DNA of 64,000 bases from Paludibacteraceae bacterium (GTDB lineage Bacteria > Bacteroidota > Bacteroidia > Bacteroidales > Paludibacteraceae), in the NCBI GenBank assembly GCA_017467185.1, contig JAFTSS010000083.1, forward strand, positions 1-64,000, written 5' to 3'. Positions 6,976 to 14,799 of this stretch are shown here, piece after piece. Both the position numbers and the translations under genes were made by a program. Each line of letters begins with the position of its first letter. Position 1 is the stretch's first letter. The notes under the pieces were generated by a model. It saw only the letters and a program-made list of their open reading frames with translations. It had not been told where the DNA came from and ran no database searches.

Positions 6976-8248
6976 ATAATTGTAGTTGTAATGATTGCTC
7001 AATTTGGCGAATTGTTTCTTCTGGAATTTCGTATTCGGTAGCTAATTTGCGCCAATGACTGACAGCATCCGTCACTTGTTCGATGATTTCGTTATGGTGT
7101 TTTATGTTCATATTTTGGGCTACTGTGACTAAATCTTCGCGTGTGATGTCATCCCACTTATTGTTTATTGACATTTGGTGTTTCGATGTCCAATCGCCTT
7201 GTGGATTATATGCCCATGAAACATCGTAGGCTGGCGATAACGACCATTTGCCTGTGCGATTCATGAGAAAAGATATGTTTTTTGTATGGTCATCTTGGTT
7301 GCGAGCTACGACATTGAATACCATTCGGCGATACATCTCTTCGGCTTGGTTGTATGGTAGTCGCAATCGGCGCATTATCTGAAATGCTTGTTCGTAGGAG
7401 TAAGCACGAAGCATTTTGTAGTCGTAATGAGCTATACCACATAGAGTTTGCATGTGAATTTTATCGTTTTTGTGGCGGTCGAAACGTTTGGTCATAAAGT
7501 GAGCTCTGCCGTTTTCTTCCAATAATCTACATTCCGCCATATTTATCCCAGCCTCTTTAGCCAATAGATGATAGATGTATTCTATTTTGCCATAGTGCTG
7601 AGGGTCACCCAATTCGTTGTTTGTAACACCATCAAGTTTCAATAGCCAGTGTTCGAATCCTTCGGGGGCATCAATTTGACCCGAGCGTACCTCTTTCGTA
7701 GTGTCGTTGTAGGCGATGATAGCCTTTGCACGTTGCCCACCTGCCGATGTTCCTACCTTTATTATATTAATTAAAGCTTCTTTGGTGTCAGACATATTAG
7801 TACTGAATGCCTCTCGTTGATTGAGTACTTCGCGGGCGGTAGCAACGAGTGAGTCTATTTCGATGTTACTACTAGTTTCTAAATAGTCGTTGTGGGCAGG
7901 TTCAAATTCCAATGCACCCATACTGCGTTTGCCTTGATAGCATAGGCGTTCTACGGGATTTGCAAAATTGCGTCCATTTGATGCAAGCCATCTGTCAAGC
8001 AAAGCTTTACCGTATGCGTCGGGTAGTGAGTCGGCAAACAATCCAGGCAGACCTAAAAAGGTTTCGCGTGAAATATTGCTAAAAGAATAGACTCGTTGCG
8101 AGGTTAGAGGCATTACGATAGGCGATAAATCAAGTCCAAGCTTTTTGAATTCAGGGGTATATTCGAATGTGGCAGTTTGATTATCTTCGCGCCAAAAAAG
8201 ATAACCTACCATTTCGCCCCATATCTTAACGTGTGCTAAATTTACCAT
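6974..8248 (-). CDS. hipA: HipA-type serine/threonine kinase toxin
   Basis: A 424-residue type II toxin. It has the HipA N-terminal domain (AHVKIWGEMVGYLFW, LPGLFADSLPDAYG), the glycine-rich segment GTSAGGQRAK at about 166-175 that holds the regulatory autophosphorylated serine in E. coli HipA, then MTKRFDR and the catalytic NQDDHTKN at about 317-324 (Asp and Asn for catalysis and metal binding). HipA kinases phosphorylate glutamyl-tRNA synthetase or related targets and stop growth. Here it lies next to a tRNA-Glu gene, which may be chance. The start overlaps the antitoxin gene by 7 bp and is preceded by GGAGG. Confidence 0.9.
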   Translation of the reverse strand: MVNLAHVKIWGEMVGYLFWREDNQTATFEYTPEFKKLGLDLSPIVMPLTSQRVYSFSNISRETFLGLPGLFADSLPDAYGKALLDRWLASNGRNFANPVERLCYQGKRSMGALEFEPAHNDYLETSSNIEIDSLVATAREVLNQREAFSTNMSDTKEALINIIKVGTSAGGQRAKAIIAYNDTTKEVRSGQIDAPEGFEHWLLKLDGVTNNELGDPQHYGKIEYIYHLLAKEAGINMAECRLLEENGRAHFMTKRFDRHKNDKIHMQTLCGIAHYDYKMLRAYSYEQAFQIMRRLRLPYNQAEEMYRRMVFNVVARNQDDHTKNISFLMNRTGKWSLSPAYDVSWAYNPQGDWTSKHQMSINNKWDDITREDLVTVAQNMNIKHHNEIIEQVTDAVSHWRKLATEYEIPEETIRQIEQSLQLQL

Positions 8249-8592
8249 TCGTAGTCCTCCTCATTGTTATTGTTTTTACGCTTTTTGGTGCGACCTGCGC
8301 GTTGATATACAGTTTGAGCTTCCATGGCGCGAGCAATAGCAACAGGACTAATCTCTTTTTCTTTCAAAAAAGCCTCGAGCATGTCAAAGCGATTTAGTGC
8401 TCGCAATATTTGCACTAAAGTCAGTATCGAGGTGTTGCTACCATTTTCTATCGAACTGATTGAAAACATAGATACACCTGCCATTTTGCTCAATTCTTTT
8501 TGAGTGATGTCTTGCTCTATGCGAGCTTGCTTTATTTGCGAACCTATCTTTTTTAAGATTACGATATCGCTCAATCCGTAAGTGTCTATCAT
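8242..8592 (-). CDS. hipB: HipB-like antitoxin, XRE-family regulator
   Basis: A 116-residue protein with one helix-turn-helix at about residues 14-70 (IGSQIKQARIEQDITQKELSKMAGVS, then SISSIENG). The basic tail (RAGRTKKRKNNNN) is likely disordered. It should bind HipA and repress the shared promoter. A perfect palindrome overlaps the -33 box just upstream, in the right place for an operator. First gene of the hipBA pair. Confidence 0.88.
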   Translation of the reverse strand: MIDTYGLSDIVILKKIGSQIKQARIEQDITQKELSKMAGVSMFSISSIENGSNTSILTLVQILRALNRFDMLEAFLKEKEISPVAIARAMEAQTVYQRAGRTKKRKNNNNEEDYEW

Positions 8593-8644
8593 AACTTAAT
8601 TATTGATGTAGTGAATAATTTTAGTTATATCTATTATTACGCTG

Positions 8645-8675
8645 CAAATTTACAAATAATATTTGATATATCAAA
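8645..8675 (-). promoter_or_regulatory. hipBA promoter with palindromic operator candidate
   Basis: On the minus strand TTTG, exactly 19 nt, TAAATTTG. The perfect palindrome TTTGATATATCAAA (8662-8675) covers the -33 box. Related TAGTTATATCTA-type sequences recur at 8622-8633, 8745-8756 and, inverted, 8783-8794. Confidence 0.7.
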
Positions 8676-8698
8676 ACTTATTTAGATTTTTTTTAATA

Positions 8699-8735
8699 AA
8701 AAAAGCCATTCAAGTGATATTGAATGACTTTTGTG
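8699..8735 (-). terminator. Terminator of the alpha/beta-hydrolase gene
   Basis: Minus-strand stem AAAGTCATTCA / TGAATGGCTTT followed by T7, 70 bp after the hydrolase stop. Confidence 0.75.
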
Positions 8736-8805
8736 TTGTAATTATAGTTATGTCTATTATTATAGGTTAAAAATAGTTATAATATTAGATATAACTAATA
8801 GTATT

Positions 8806-10146
8806 TTATTGTTTCTTTATCCAATTTATTATGTCTTTTAGCACTTCGGGCGATATGGTTTCTTCAATTTGGTAGTATTCGTTTGGCATTCCGGTAGTGC
8901 AGTGTTGGAATAGGTGGTTTAGGTCGGGATATATTTTTGTGGTCAATTGTTCTGCAGGGATGTGTTGTTTCAGAGCTCCGATGTTTTGCTTTGCTATTAC
9001 CTGCACATCTTTATCGCCATTCAGAGCCATCACACGGCAACCGATATTTTTTAAAGCTTCGGTTGGGTCGTACGATACGAAATAATCAATCCAAGCTTGA
9101 GGTTGTAATAGTGCGGCTATGTTGCCTGTCATTTGCAGTGGTAGATTAGAGTATTTGTTCCTTAATTCTGTAATTTTACTCTCTCTATCGAATTGAGTAT
9201 TAGATCGTTTGATTGCATAAATTTCTTTTAGTAATTCGCAGTACGAGTTCACTATTTCGGTAGGTACTTCTGATTTTTCGAGCAACACGCGGTTTTGTTC
9301 GATTAAAATTTGGTCGCCACTCACGGCAGTGCCAGCAAGACTAACTACAAAATTCAAATCTTCAACTTCGGCGCCAAGCATAAAGGCAATCAGTCCACCT
9401 TCGCTATGACCGATTACGCCGATGTTTTTCATTCCATTCTTTTTTAGGTAATTTACCATAGCTAAAGCATCGCCTTTAAATGTTTCGGTTGTAGCAGTAG
9501 CCAATCCCAGAGCATCAGAGCCACCAACACCGCGGTCGTCGTAGCGGAGCGTAGCAATGCCATTACGAGCCAAGTAGTCGGCAATTACCCAAAAAGGTTT
9601 GTGCTCCATCAACTCCTCATCCCGATTTTGTTGACCACTACCACTAACGAGCACAGCCACAGGCGTGTTTTCGTTCATCATTAGAGGTTTCACTAGTGTT
9701 CCTGTTAGTTTATTTCCGTCTTTAGCATTTACTACAACCACCTCTTCTTGAAAGTAAGGAAATGGACTCTTTGGCGTTTGAGGTCGATTTATCTTAATAT
9801 TAGGTTTGAGTGTCAAAGGGAAAGTGTAACCATTTTGGCGCATTTCACCTTCGATAGTAGGCATATCGCCCTCGTTCAACATGCCATTATAGTCAAATCC
9901 GATTGCACTGATAGTCAGTGCTATTTTATTGCCATTGAGTTTGATTTTGTCGATAGGTAAATTTTTTGCGCCTTGTTGTGGTACATCGAGTGTGCCTGTA
10001 ATAACAGAATCGGTTTGGGTGAATTTGAATACAAGGGCTAATTCCGTCTGACCCATCGACAATTTACCCTGCCATTCGCCAGCGAACTGAGCGTAGGAGA
10101 TTATAGGGATGAGCAATGTAAATAAGATATAAACCAGTTTTTTCAT
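8806..10146 (-). CDS. Secreted alpha/beta-hydrolase (esterase-like)
   Basis: A 446-residue exported protein. Signal peptide MKKLVYILFTLLIPIISYAQ. The N-terminal ~120 residues form a beta-rich domain (FAGEWQGKLSMGQTELALVF), common in Bacteroidales esterases. The hydrolase domain then shows VLVSGSGQQNRDE (oxyanion region), RYDDRGVGGS, the nucleophile elbow GHSEGG and a C-terminal DLNHLF that supplies the catalytic His. Likely a carboxylic-ester hydrolase in the periplasm or outside; substrate unknown. Transcribed alone. Confidence 0.82.
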   Translation of the reverse strand: MKKLVYILFTLLIPIISYAQFAGEWQGKLSMGQTELALVFKFTQTDSVITGTLDVPQQGAKNLPIDKIKLNGNKIALTISAIGFDYNGMLNEGDMPTIEGEMRQNGYTFPLTLKPNIKINRPQTPKSPFPYFQEEVVVVNAKDGNKLTGTLVKPLMMNENTPVAVLVSGSGQQNRDEELMEHKPFWVIADYLARNGIATLRYDDRGVGGSDALGLATATTETFKGDALAMVNYLKKNGMKNIGVIGHSEGGLIAFMLGAEVEDLNFVVSLAGTAVSGDQILIEQNRVLLEKSEVPTEIVNSYCELLKEIYAIKRSNTQFDRESKITELRNKYSNLPLQMTGNIAALLQPQAWIDYFVSYDPTEALKNIGCRVMALNGDKDVQVIAKQNIGALKQHIPAEQLTTKIYPDLNHLFQHCTTGMPNEYYQIEETISPEVLKDIINWIKKQ

Positions 10147-10205
10147 AGTACATTATTTATTAAAATAGGCGCACTATATTGTATAATGCACCTATTGTTT
10201 AGTTA

Positions 10206-11564
10206 TTATTTTTGGTAGTGACGATAGAATTCAGTTACGGCAACGATACCGTTTTTGAATACTTCGAGGTCGAAGTTTTCGTTAGGCGAGTGGATTGCAT
10301 TGCTTTCCAAACCGAATCCCATGAGGATAGTCTTCACGCCGAGCACTTGTTCGAACGTAGAGATGATAGGAATTGAACCACCGCGACGAGCTGCGAGAGG
10401 TTTTTTGCCGAAAGCAATTTCGAAACCAGCCTCTGCCGCTTTGTATGCTGGTAAATCGATAGGGCATACGTAGCCTTGACCGCCGTGCATTGGTGTAACT
10501 TTCACCTTCACGCTCTTTGGTGCGATAGATTGGATGTAATCGACAAATGCTTGCGAAATTTCGTGGTGGTCTTGATTAGCCACAAGTCGGCACGACACTT
10601 TAGCGTATGCTTTCGATGGCAACACAGTTTTTGAGCCTTCGCCTGTGTAACCGCCCCAAATACCGCAGATGTCGAACGATGGGCGGCAACTGTTGCGTTC
10701 GAGAGTAGAGTAGCCCTCTTCGCCTTCCACCTCTTCCACGTCGATAGCTTTTTTGTAGTTTTCGAGGCTGAAAGGTATGTTTTTAATCATTTCACGCTCT
10801 TCTGCAGGCACAGGCAACACTTTGTCGTAGAAGCCAGGAATAGTGATACGGCCTTTGTCGTCGACCACTTTAGCCAACATTTTGCAGAGTGTGTTGATAG
10901 GGTTAGCCACAGCACCACCGAAATGGCCAGAGTGTAAGTCGCGGTTAGGACCAGTTACTTCCACTTCCCAATATGCCAATCCGCGCAAACCTGTAGTGAT
11001 AGAAGGTGTATCTTTGCCAATCATACTTGTGTCAGACACAAGGATTATGTCGCTCTTCAACAACTCTTTATGCTCTTGGCAGAAAGCTTCGAGCGATGGC
11101 GAACCGATTTCTTCTTCGCCTTCGAAGATAAATTTCACGTTACAATTCATTTCGCCTTGGCGCACGAGGTATTCGAAAGCCTTAGCTTGCACCATAGCTT
11201 GACCTTTGTCGTCGTCGGCACCACGAGCCCAGAGGCGTCCGTCGCGAATTTCGGCTTTGAAAGGGTCGCTTTTCCACAAATCGAGTGGTTCGGCAGGCAT
11301 TACGTCGTAGTGTGAATAAACTAACACAGTTGGGCGGTCGGCTCCAATCAAGCGTTCGGCATAAACGATAGGGTTGCCATTGCTAGGCATCACTTCGGCG
11401 CGGTCGGCGCCAGCCGCCAATAGCAACTCTTTCCAACGTTCGGCGCAGCGCACCATGTCAGCTTTGTGTTCAGGTTTAGCCGATATAGAAGGGATTTCGA
11501 TCAACGAACCCCATTCGTCAACAAATCGGTCGAAATTTTGTTCAATGTACTGTCTGATTTCCAT
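10206..11564 (-). CDS. M20-family metallopeptidase (dipeptidase)
   Basis: A 452-residue cytosolic di-zinc peptidase of the carnosine-dipeptidase-like branch. Ligand motifs in order: YSHYDVMPAEP, RGADDDKGQ, FEGEEEIGSP (catalytic Glu followed by a zinc Glu) and VSDTSM. The lid domain is marked by DLHSGHFGG, and the final zinc His is in SNAIHSPNE. Full length; no signal peptide. It likely releases amino acids from dipeptides. Confidence 0.92.
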   Translation of the reverse strand: MEIRQYIEQNFDRFVDEWGSLIEIPSISAKPEHKADMVRCAERWKELLLAAGADRAEVMPSNGNPIVYAERLIGADRPTVLVYSHYDVMPAEPLDLWKSDPFKAEIRDGRLWARGADDDKGQAMVQAKAFEYLVRQGEMNCNVKFIFEGEEEIGSPSLEAFCQEHKELLKSDIILVSDTSMIGKDTPSITTGLRGLAYWEVEVTGPNRDLHSGHFGGAVANPINTLCKMLAKVVDDKGRITIPGFYDKVLPVPAEEREMIKNIPFSLENYKKAIDVEEVEGEEGYSTLERNSCRPSFDICGIWGGYTGEGSKTVLPSKAYAKVSCRLVANQDHHEISQAFVDYIQSIAPKSVKVKVTPMHGGQGYVCPIDLPAYKAAEAGFEIAFGKKPLAARRGGSIPIISTFEQVLGVKTILMGFGLESNAIHSPNENFDLEVFKNGIVAVTEFYRHYQK

Positions 11565-11582
11565 AATATTATAATTTAATGA

Positions 11583-12024
11583 TTAGTTTTTATTTGGATT
11601 GTTTCTGTTAGTTGCATTAAAAATAGCGCACACATTGTATTCGCATTTGATAAACTCCATAAAATTGTCAGCAATGGCAATGAGTTGTTTGTATTGGGGT
11701 CCAGTTGAATTGCGACCGCAGTGCGGACGCATTTGGGTACATTCTGTAAAATTGTCGGCTACGTTCTAATTGTCGTACTGAAAATCTACTTCCATATTCT
11801 GGTTCGAGTTTTTTTGCGAGATTTTTTAGTAAAAATGAGCCATAGTCTGCACGTTCTTTGCCTTTTTGTTCTTCTTCTTGTATGCGACGTCCTATTTGCT
11901 AATACATTTGTACTCTGCAAAAATCCACACTGCGTACGGCATTTTGTCGTGCAGATGCAATAATTTCGCGTACCTCAGAGTATAGACTATTGATTTCTTG
12001 TATATTTTGTATGTCGTTGTTCAT
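11583..12024 (-). pseudogene. Decayed DUF1016 (YhcG/PDDEXK-like) gene, N-terminal part only
   Basis: Reading the minus strand from ATG at 12024 gives EVREIIASARQNAVRSVDF, then QIGRRIQEEEQKGKERADYG and FSVRQLERSRQFYRMYP, with ALRSQFNW following. This matches the N-terminal domain of DUF1016 proteins, which accompany restriction and toxin loci. A TAG at 11899-11901 replaces the usual Trp in the YWQIGRRI stretch, and the frame is lost after the conserved W near 11700. The C-terminal nuclease domain is missing. A second frame continues to about 11583 without recognizable similarity. Confidence 0.8.
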
Positions 12025-12124
12025 GTTTTATTTTTCTGAAATTAATTGTATTCGCAAAGATAATAATATTTTTTCAAATGGCAAATTGTTTTTTGTTCAA
12101 AAGTTTTTTTTGAAGATAAATAGT

Positions 12125-12163
12125 AAAAAAAACGCTTTTCTCGAGAGAAAAGCGTTTTTTTAG
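12125..12163. terminator. Bidirectional terminator
   Basis: Perfect palindrome: AAACGCTTTTCTC / GAGAAAAGCGTTT with A and T tracts on either side. It ends the four-gene unknown operon (minus strand) and could also stop plus-strand transcripts. Confidence 0.9.
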
Positions 12164-12178
12164 GTGGTAAAATTTAGT

Positions 12179-12628
12179 TTAATCAATATTCCAATAAGCA
12201 CTAGGATCACCTTCAAATATAGTATCTATGTCTTCATCGCTATAACCTTCTTCGTCTTGTGCCCAACTTCCATTATATCTTTCGTAAGTAGATTCATTTG
12301 AATTGTAGTATTCATAATTATCTTCTTCTGAATAATCATTGTTGTTATAGTCTTCGTTGTAGTTGCTAGTGTTTATATTGTTTAAATATTCTAGGTAACT
12401 TCCTATTTTATTTGAATAACAAATTGGAATTATAAAATTAGGAAAAAATTCTTTTATTTGTTCTATTACGTTAGGTGATATCATAAAATCATTTATGACG
12501 GTTATGCAATAATCAAGATAAGAAGGGTTATTAATTAATACATATTCCATTGTGTACCCTTTATATCTACCAAACTGAAATGTATTATCAATAGACTCAA
12601 AATAATACATATCTACAGAGTAATACAT
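12179..12628 (-). CDS. Unknown protein with ExoX-C-like fold and acidic tail
   Basis: A 149-residue protein. The first ~60 residues (FQFGRYKGYTMEYVLINNPSYLDYC) resemble the small domain found at the C terminus of exodeoxyribonuclease X-like proteins, which recognizes DNA or serves as an adaptor. The remainder is an Asn/Tyr/Glu-rich stretch ending SYAQD-like (SWAQDEEGYSDEDIDTIFEG) and DPSAYWNID. I recall similar tails in other Bacteroidales proteins. No nuclease catalytic residues are visible. Last gene of a tightly spaced four-gene set (2 bp after its neighbour). Function unknown. Confidence 0.6.
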   Translation of the reverse strand: MYYSVDMYYFESIDNTFQFGRYKGYTMEYVLINNPSYLDYCITVINDFMISPNVIEQIKEFFPNFIIPICYSNKIGSYLEYLNNINTSNYNEDYNNNDYSEEDNYEYYNSNESTYERYNGSWAQDEEGYSDEDIDTIFEGDPSAYWNID

Positions 12629-12630
12629 AT

Positions 12631-13236
12631 TTATTTGTTTTTTTGTAGTGTAATTATTAGCTCATCTGGTTGCTTTATTACATATTCAAGTTTTCCAGTT
12701 ATAGGGTTTATGTAAGAGCATAAGCATAAGAAATAATCGGATATGCCTAAAATTTTATTCCCTCTAGAAAAAGACATTTCATTTTCTTTGAGAATATAAT
12801 AAAGATTTTCATCTTCGAAGATGAATTCTTTTGTTTTTAGTAAGTTGTTTTTGCTCTTTTCAATATTACCATTTACAGTTCCAAAGTATTGTTGATATAA
12901 TTTTAAACTTGTTTTGCTGGCAGAATCTAAATTTAAAATTGAAATGAAATTATCATCAATGATTAATTTATTAACTTTTAATTTATCAATTTTTTTTGCA
13001 ATAGGGAAGAATCGATGTTCTTTTTTATTTCCCCACGCATCAAATTCTAAGCGAATATAATTGATACCTACAATGAATTTGGTAATATCATAAAAATCAA
13101 TTTGATTCATAGGAATAAAACCAACTAATTCTGATGAGATTAATTCACTTTCTGTTGTAATTCTACAACCTGTTTCTATTGATTTTTTTTGGTTTAATTC
13201 ACTTGTAATTGTGTTGTTTATTAAATTGCGACTCAT
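12631..13236 (-). CDS. Unknown protein, third gene of a four-gene operon
   Basis: A 201-residue soluble protein with no signal peptide, membrane segment or recognized motif. It is rich in Ile, Asn and Lys, more AT-biased than housekeeping genes here. Segments such as YIRLEFDAWGNKKEHRFFPI suggest a mixed alpha/beta fold. It lies 20 bp after the previous gene and 2 bp before the next. Not recognized. Confidence 0.65.
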   Translation of the reverse strand: MSRNLINNTITSELNQKKSIETGCRITTESELISSELVGFIPMNQIDFYDITKFIVGINYIRLEFDAWGNKKEHRFFPIAKKIDKLKVNKLIIDDNFISILNLDSASKTSLKLYQQYFGTVNGNIEKSKNNLLKTKEFIFEDENLYYILKENEMSFSRGNKILGISDYFLCLCSYINPITGKLEYVIKQPDELIITLQKNK

Positions 13237-13256
13237 AGTTTTATCAGTTTTTTAGT

Positions 13257-13640
13257 CTATTCATAAAATCCATAACATTCAATTTGTTCTAATGTGGGTA
13301 AACAAAATCTAATCATAGATTTTGTTTTAAATTTTTCCATAACTATAGGAATTAAATACTCATTAGTATTAGTGATAGGAGAAGCAAGGTGGAAGGGTGT
13401 TAAACGACCATAAACAAATCTATCTTCAATTTCATCTGGGTCGAATGGATCATTACTAATAGGTAATTTGAAATTTTGAGTAATATTAATGTCATAATAT
13501 CCCAAAAGTTGTATTTGGTTGTATTGGGCGTTTTGTAAACTATGTATTTTAAAATCGGTATTTTGTGATTTTAATAATTTACCACGTTTGTAACTTTGAA
13601 TTTGTGTTACATGGAATGTAAAAGATGCTATATTTGTCAT
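13257..13640 (-). CDS. Unknown protein, second gene of a four-gene operon
   Basis: A 127-residue predicted cytoplasmic protein, beta-rich by appearance (ASFTFHVTQIQSYKRGK, QLLGYYDINITQNF). It contains DPFDPDEIEDRF, which is acidic and could bind metal or a partner, but this is not a known motif. Placed 12 bp after the first gene. Not recognized. Confidence 0.6.
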   Translation of the reverse strand: MTNIASFTFHVTQIQSYKRGKLLKSQNTDFKIHSLQNAQYNQIQLLGYYDINITQNFKLPISNDPFDPDEIEDRFVYGRLTPFHLASPITNTNEYLIPIVMEKFKTKSMIRFCLPTLEQIECYGFYE

Positions 13641-13652
13641 AATTATATTGAT

Positions 13653-14345
13653 TTAATCGATTTCACAACAAGTTGGCATTGTGTTATTTAAAAGTAAGTT
13701 TGATAAAATATAATAGACTTCTTTTGCTTGTGGTACGGAGTCTGTCGTTTCTAATCTTTCTTCAATAGATTTAATATCATATAATATTTCTTGAAGCCAA
13801 TCGTTTAAATAGTCATTTGAAGTACCTTTTACTATGCAATATCTTTGTAATGTGTATTCAAAATGTATTGCAATATCATATTTTTTTTGTTCAGAACCAA
13901 AGAATTTAATTCTATCGAAAGGATTATAAAAACTAAATTTTTCTTTTTTGATAAGAATTAATTCTTGAATTAAATTAGCAAAGTATTCTCTGCCTTCATG
14001 TATAAGTACAATAAAAGCAGGAAAATGTGAATTTAATAAATATGAATTGTCAAGTTGCTTCATAAAAGCATAAAAGCCAATAGAAACAACAATAGCTCCA
14101 GTACTCCAATTGTAATATTGAGAGTATTTACTAGTAAAATCACTTGCCATTATACAAGATGTACAAAATCCAAGGTTTGCCAATTCTTCATTTGTTAATG
14201 TTGTTAGTTCTTTTGGATTTTTAATAAAGGAATCTATTAGTAGCATAAATTGTGAAGTTGTAGAAGTGTCTGTATAGTTTTCACTTTTTTTAAGACAATT
14301 CATTGTTGTCTCTATACAAGATTTAATTGATAGGTGTTTTTCCAT
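13653..14345 (-). CDS. Unknown helical protein, first gene of a four-gene operon
   Basis: A 230-residue protein that looks mostly helical. It has a hydrophobic stretch around residues 82-95 (TGAIVVSIGFYAFM) that is not clearly a membrane span. There are several Cys residues (GFCTSC, CCEID at the end). No family recognized. The start lies 74 bp downstream of the end of a structured RNA on the same strand, and no separate TAnnTTTG promoter is visible between them, so readthrough from the RNA promoter is possible. Confidence 0.6.
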   Translation of the reverse strand: MEKHLSIKSCIETTMNCLKKSENYTDTSTTSQFMLLIDSFIKNPKELTTLTNEELANLGFCTSCIMASDFTSKYSQYYNWSTGAIVVSIGFYAFMKQLDNSYLLNSHFPAFIVLIHEGREYFANLIQELILIKKEKFSFYNPFDRIKFFGSEQKKYDIAIHFEYTLQRYCIVKGTSNDYLNDWLQEILYDIKSIEERLETTDSVPQAKEVYYILSNLLLNNTMPTCCEID

Positions 14346-14418
14346 ATGTATTTGTTTTATTGTTTATGCCTACTCTTTTATGGATTTTCGGTTTCCTCCA
14401 TGGTTATGATAGGTTTAT

Positions 14419-14740
14419 AAAAAAAGCGGGACTGCATTATTGCTGTTCCGCTACTTGAGGCCTTCGCATTGCCTTAAACTCCGAACAAGCAATACTGAAG
14501 CCCACGCTGATATGTATGAACGCACACTATTGATTCAATAGTGTGTATTATGGATATACATATCCCGAGGACATCAATATGCCGTAGTGTCTTGGAGTTT
14601 TTATGAAAGTTGCGAAGTTTCAAGTAGCCAAGTCAAAACGTTATATGACGCCTTGTTTTATTATGTATGTTTGTAAAATAGTTCCCACCCGTTTTTGAAA
14701 ACAAATGTAAATCTGTTTTGTCCCTTGCGTGGGCTTTTTA
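14419..14740 (-). ncRNA. Structured RNA of unknown class, about 320 nt
   Basis: Begins at a consensus promoter and ends at a hairpin plus T7 (14418-14452). A perfect 10-bp helix joins AAGCCCACGC at the 5' end (complement of 14727-14736) to GCGTGGGCTT (complement of 14498-14507). Inside are a long arm (GATATGTAT/ATACATATC then CACACTATTG/CAATAGTGTG), a CTTGG/CCAAG arm and others; after the closing helix an ATTGC/GCAAT hairpin precedes the terminator. It has no tmRNA T arm and no RNase P core motif that I can find. A 6S-type or Bacteroidales-specific RNA is possible but unproven. It lies directly upstream of the four unknown genes. Confidence 0.6.
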
Positions 14741-14746
14741 CGCTTG

Positions 14747-14777
14747 CAAAGTTACTTAATTTTTTCTATCAAGCAAA
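14747..14777 (-). promoter_or_regulatory. Promoter of the structured RNA
   Basis: Minus strand TTTG, exactly 19 nt, TAACTTTG: a perfect match to the Bacteroidota housekeeping consensus. It also lies just past the tex stop codon. Confidence 0.8.
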
Positions 14778-14799
14778 ATAATTATATAAATTTGTTTAT

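Noticed and set aside
14419..14740. tmRNA or RNase P RNA
   Set aside because: No T-arm/CCA end, no tag frame and no conserved RNase P core stretch visible.
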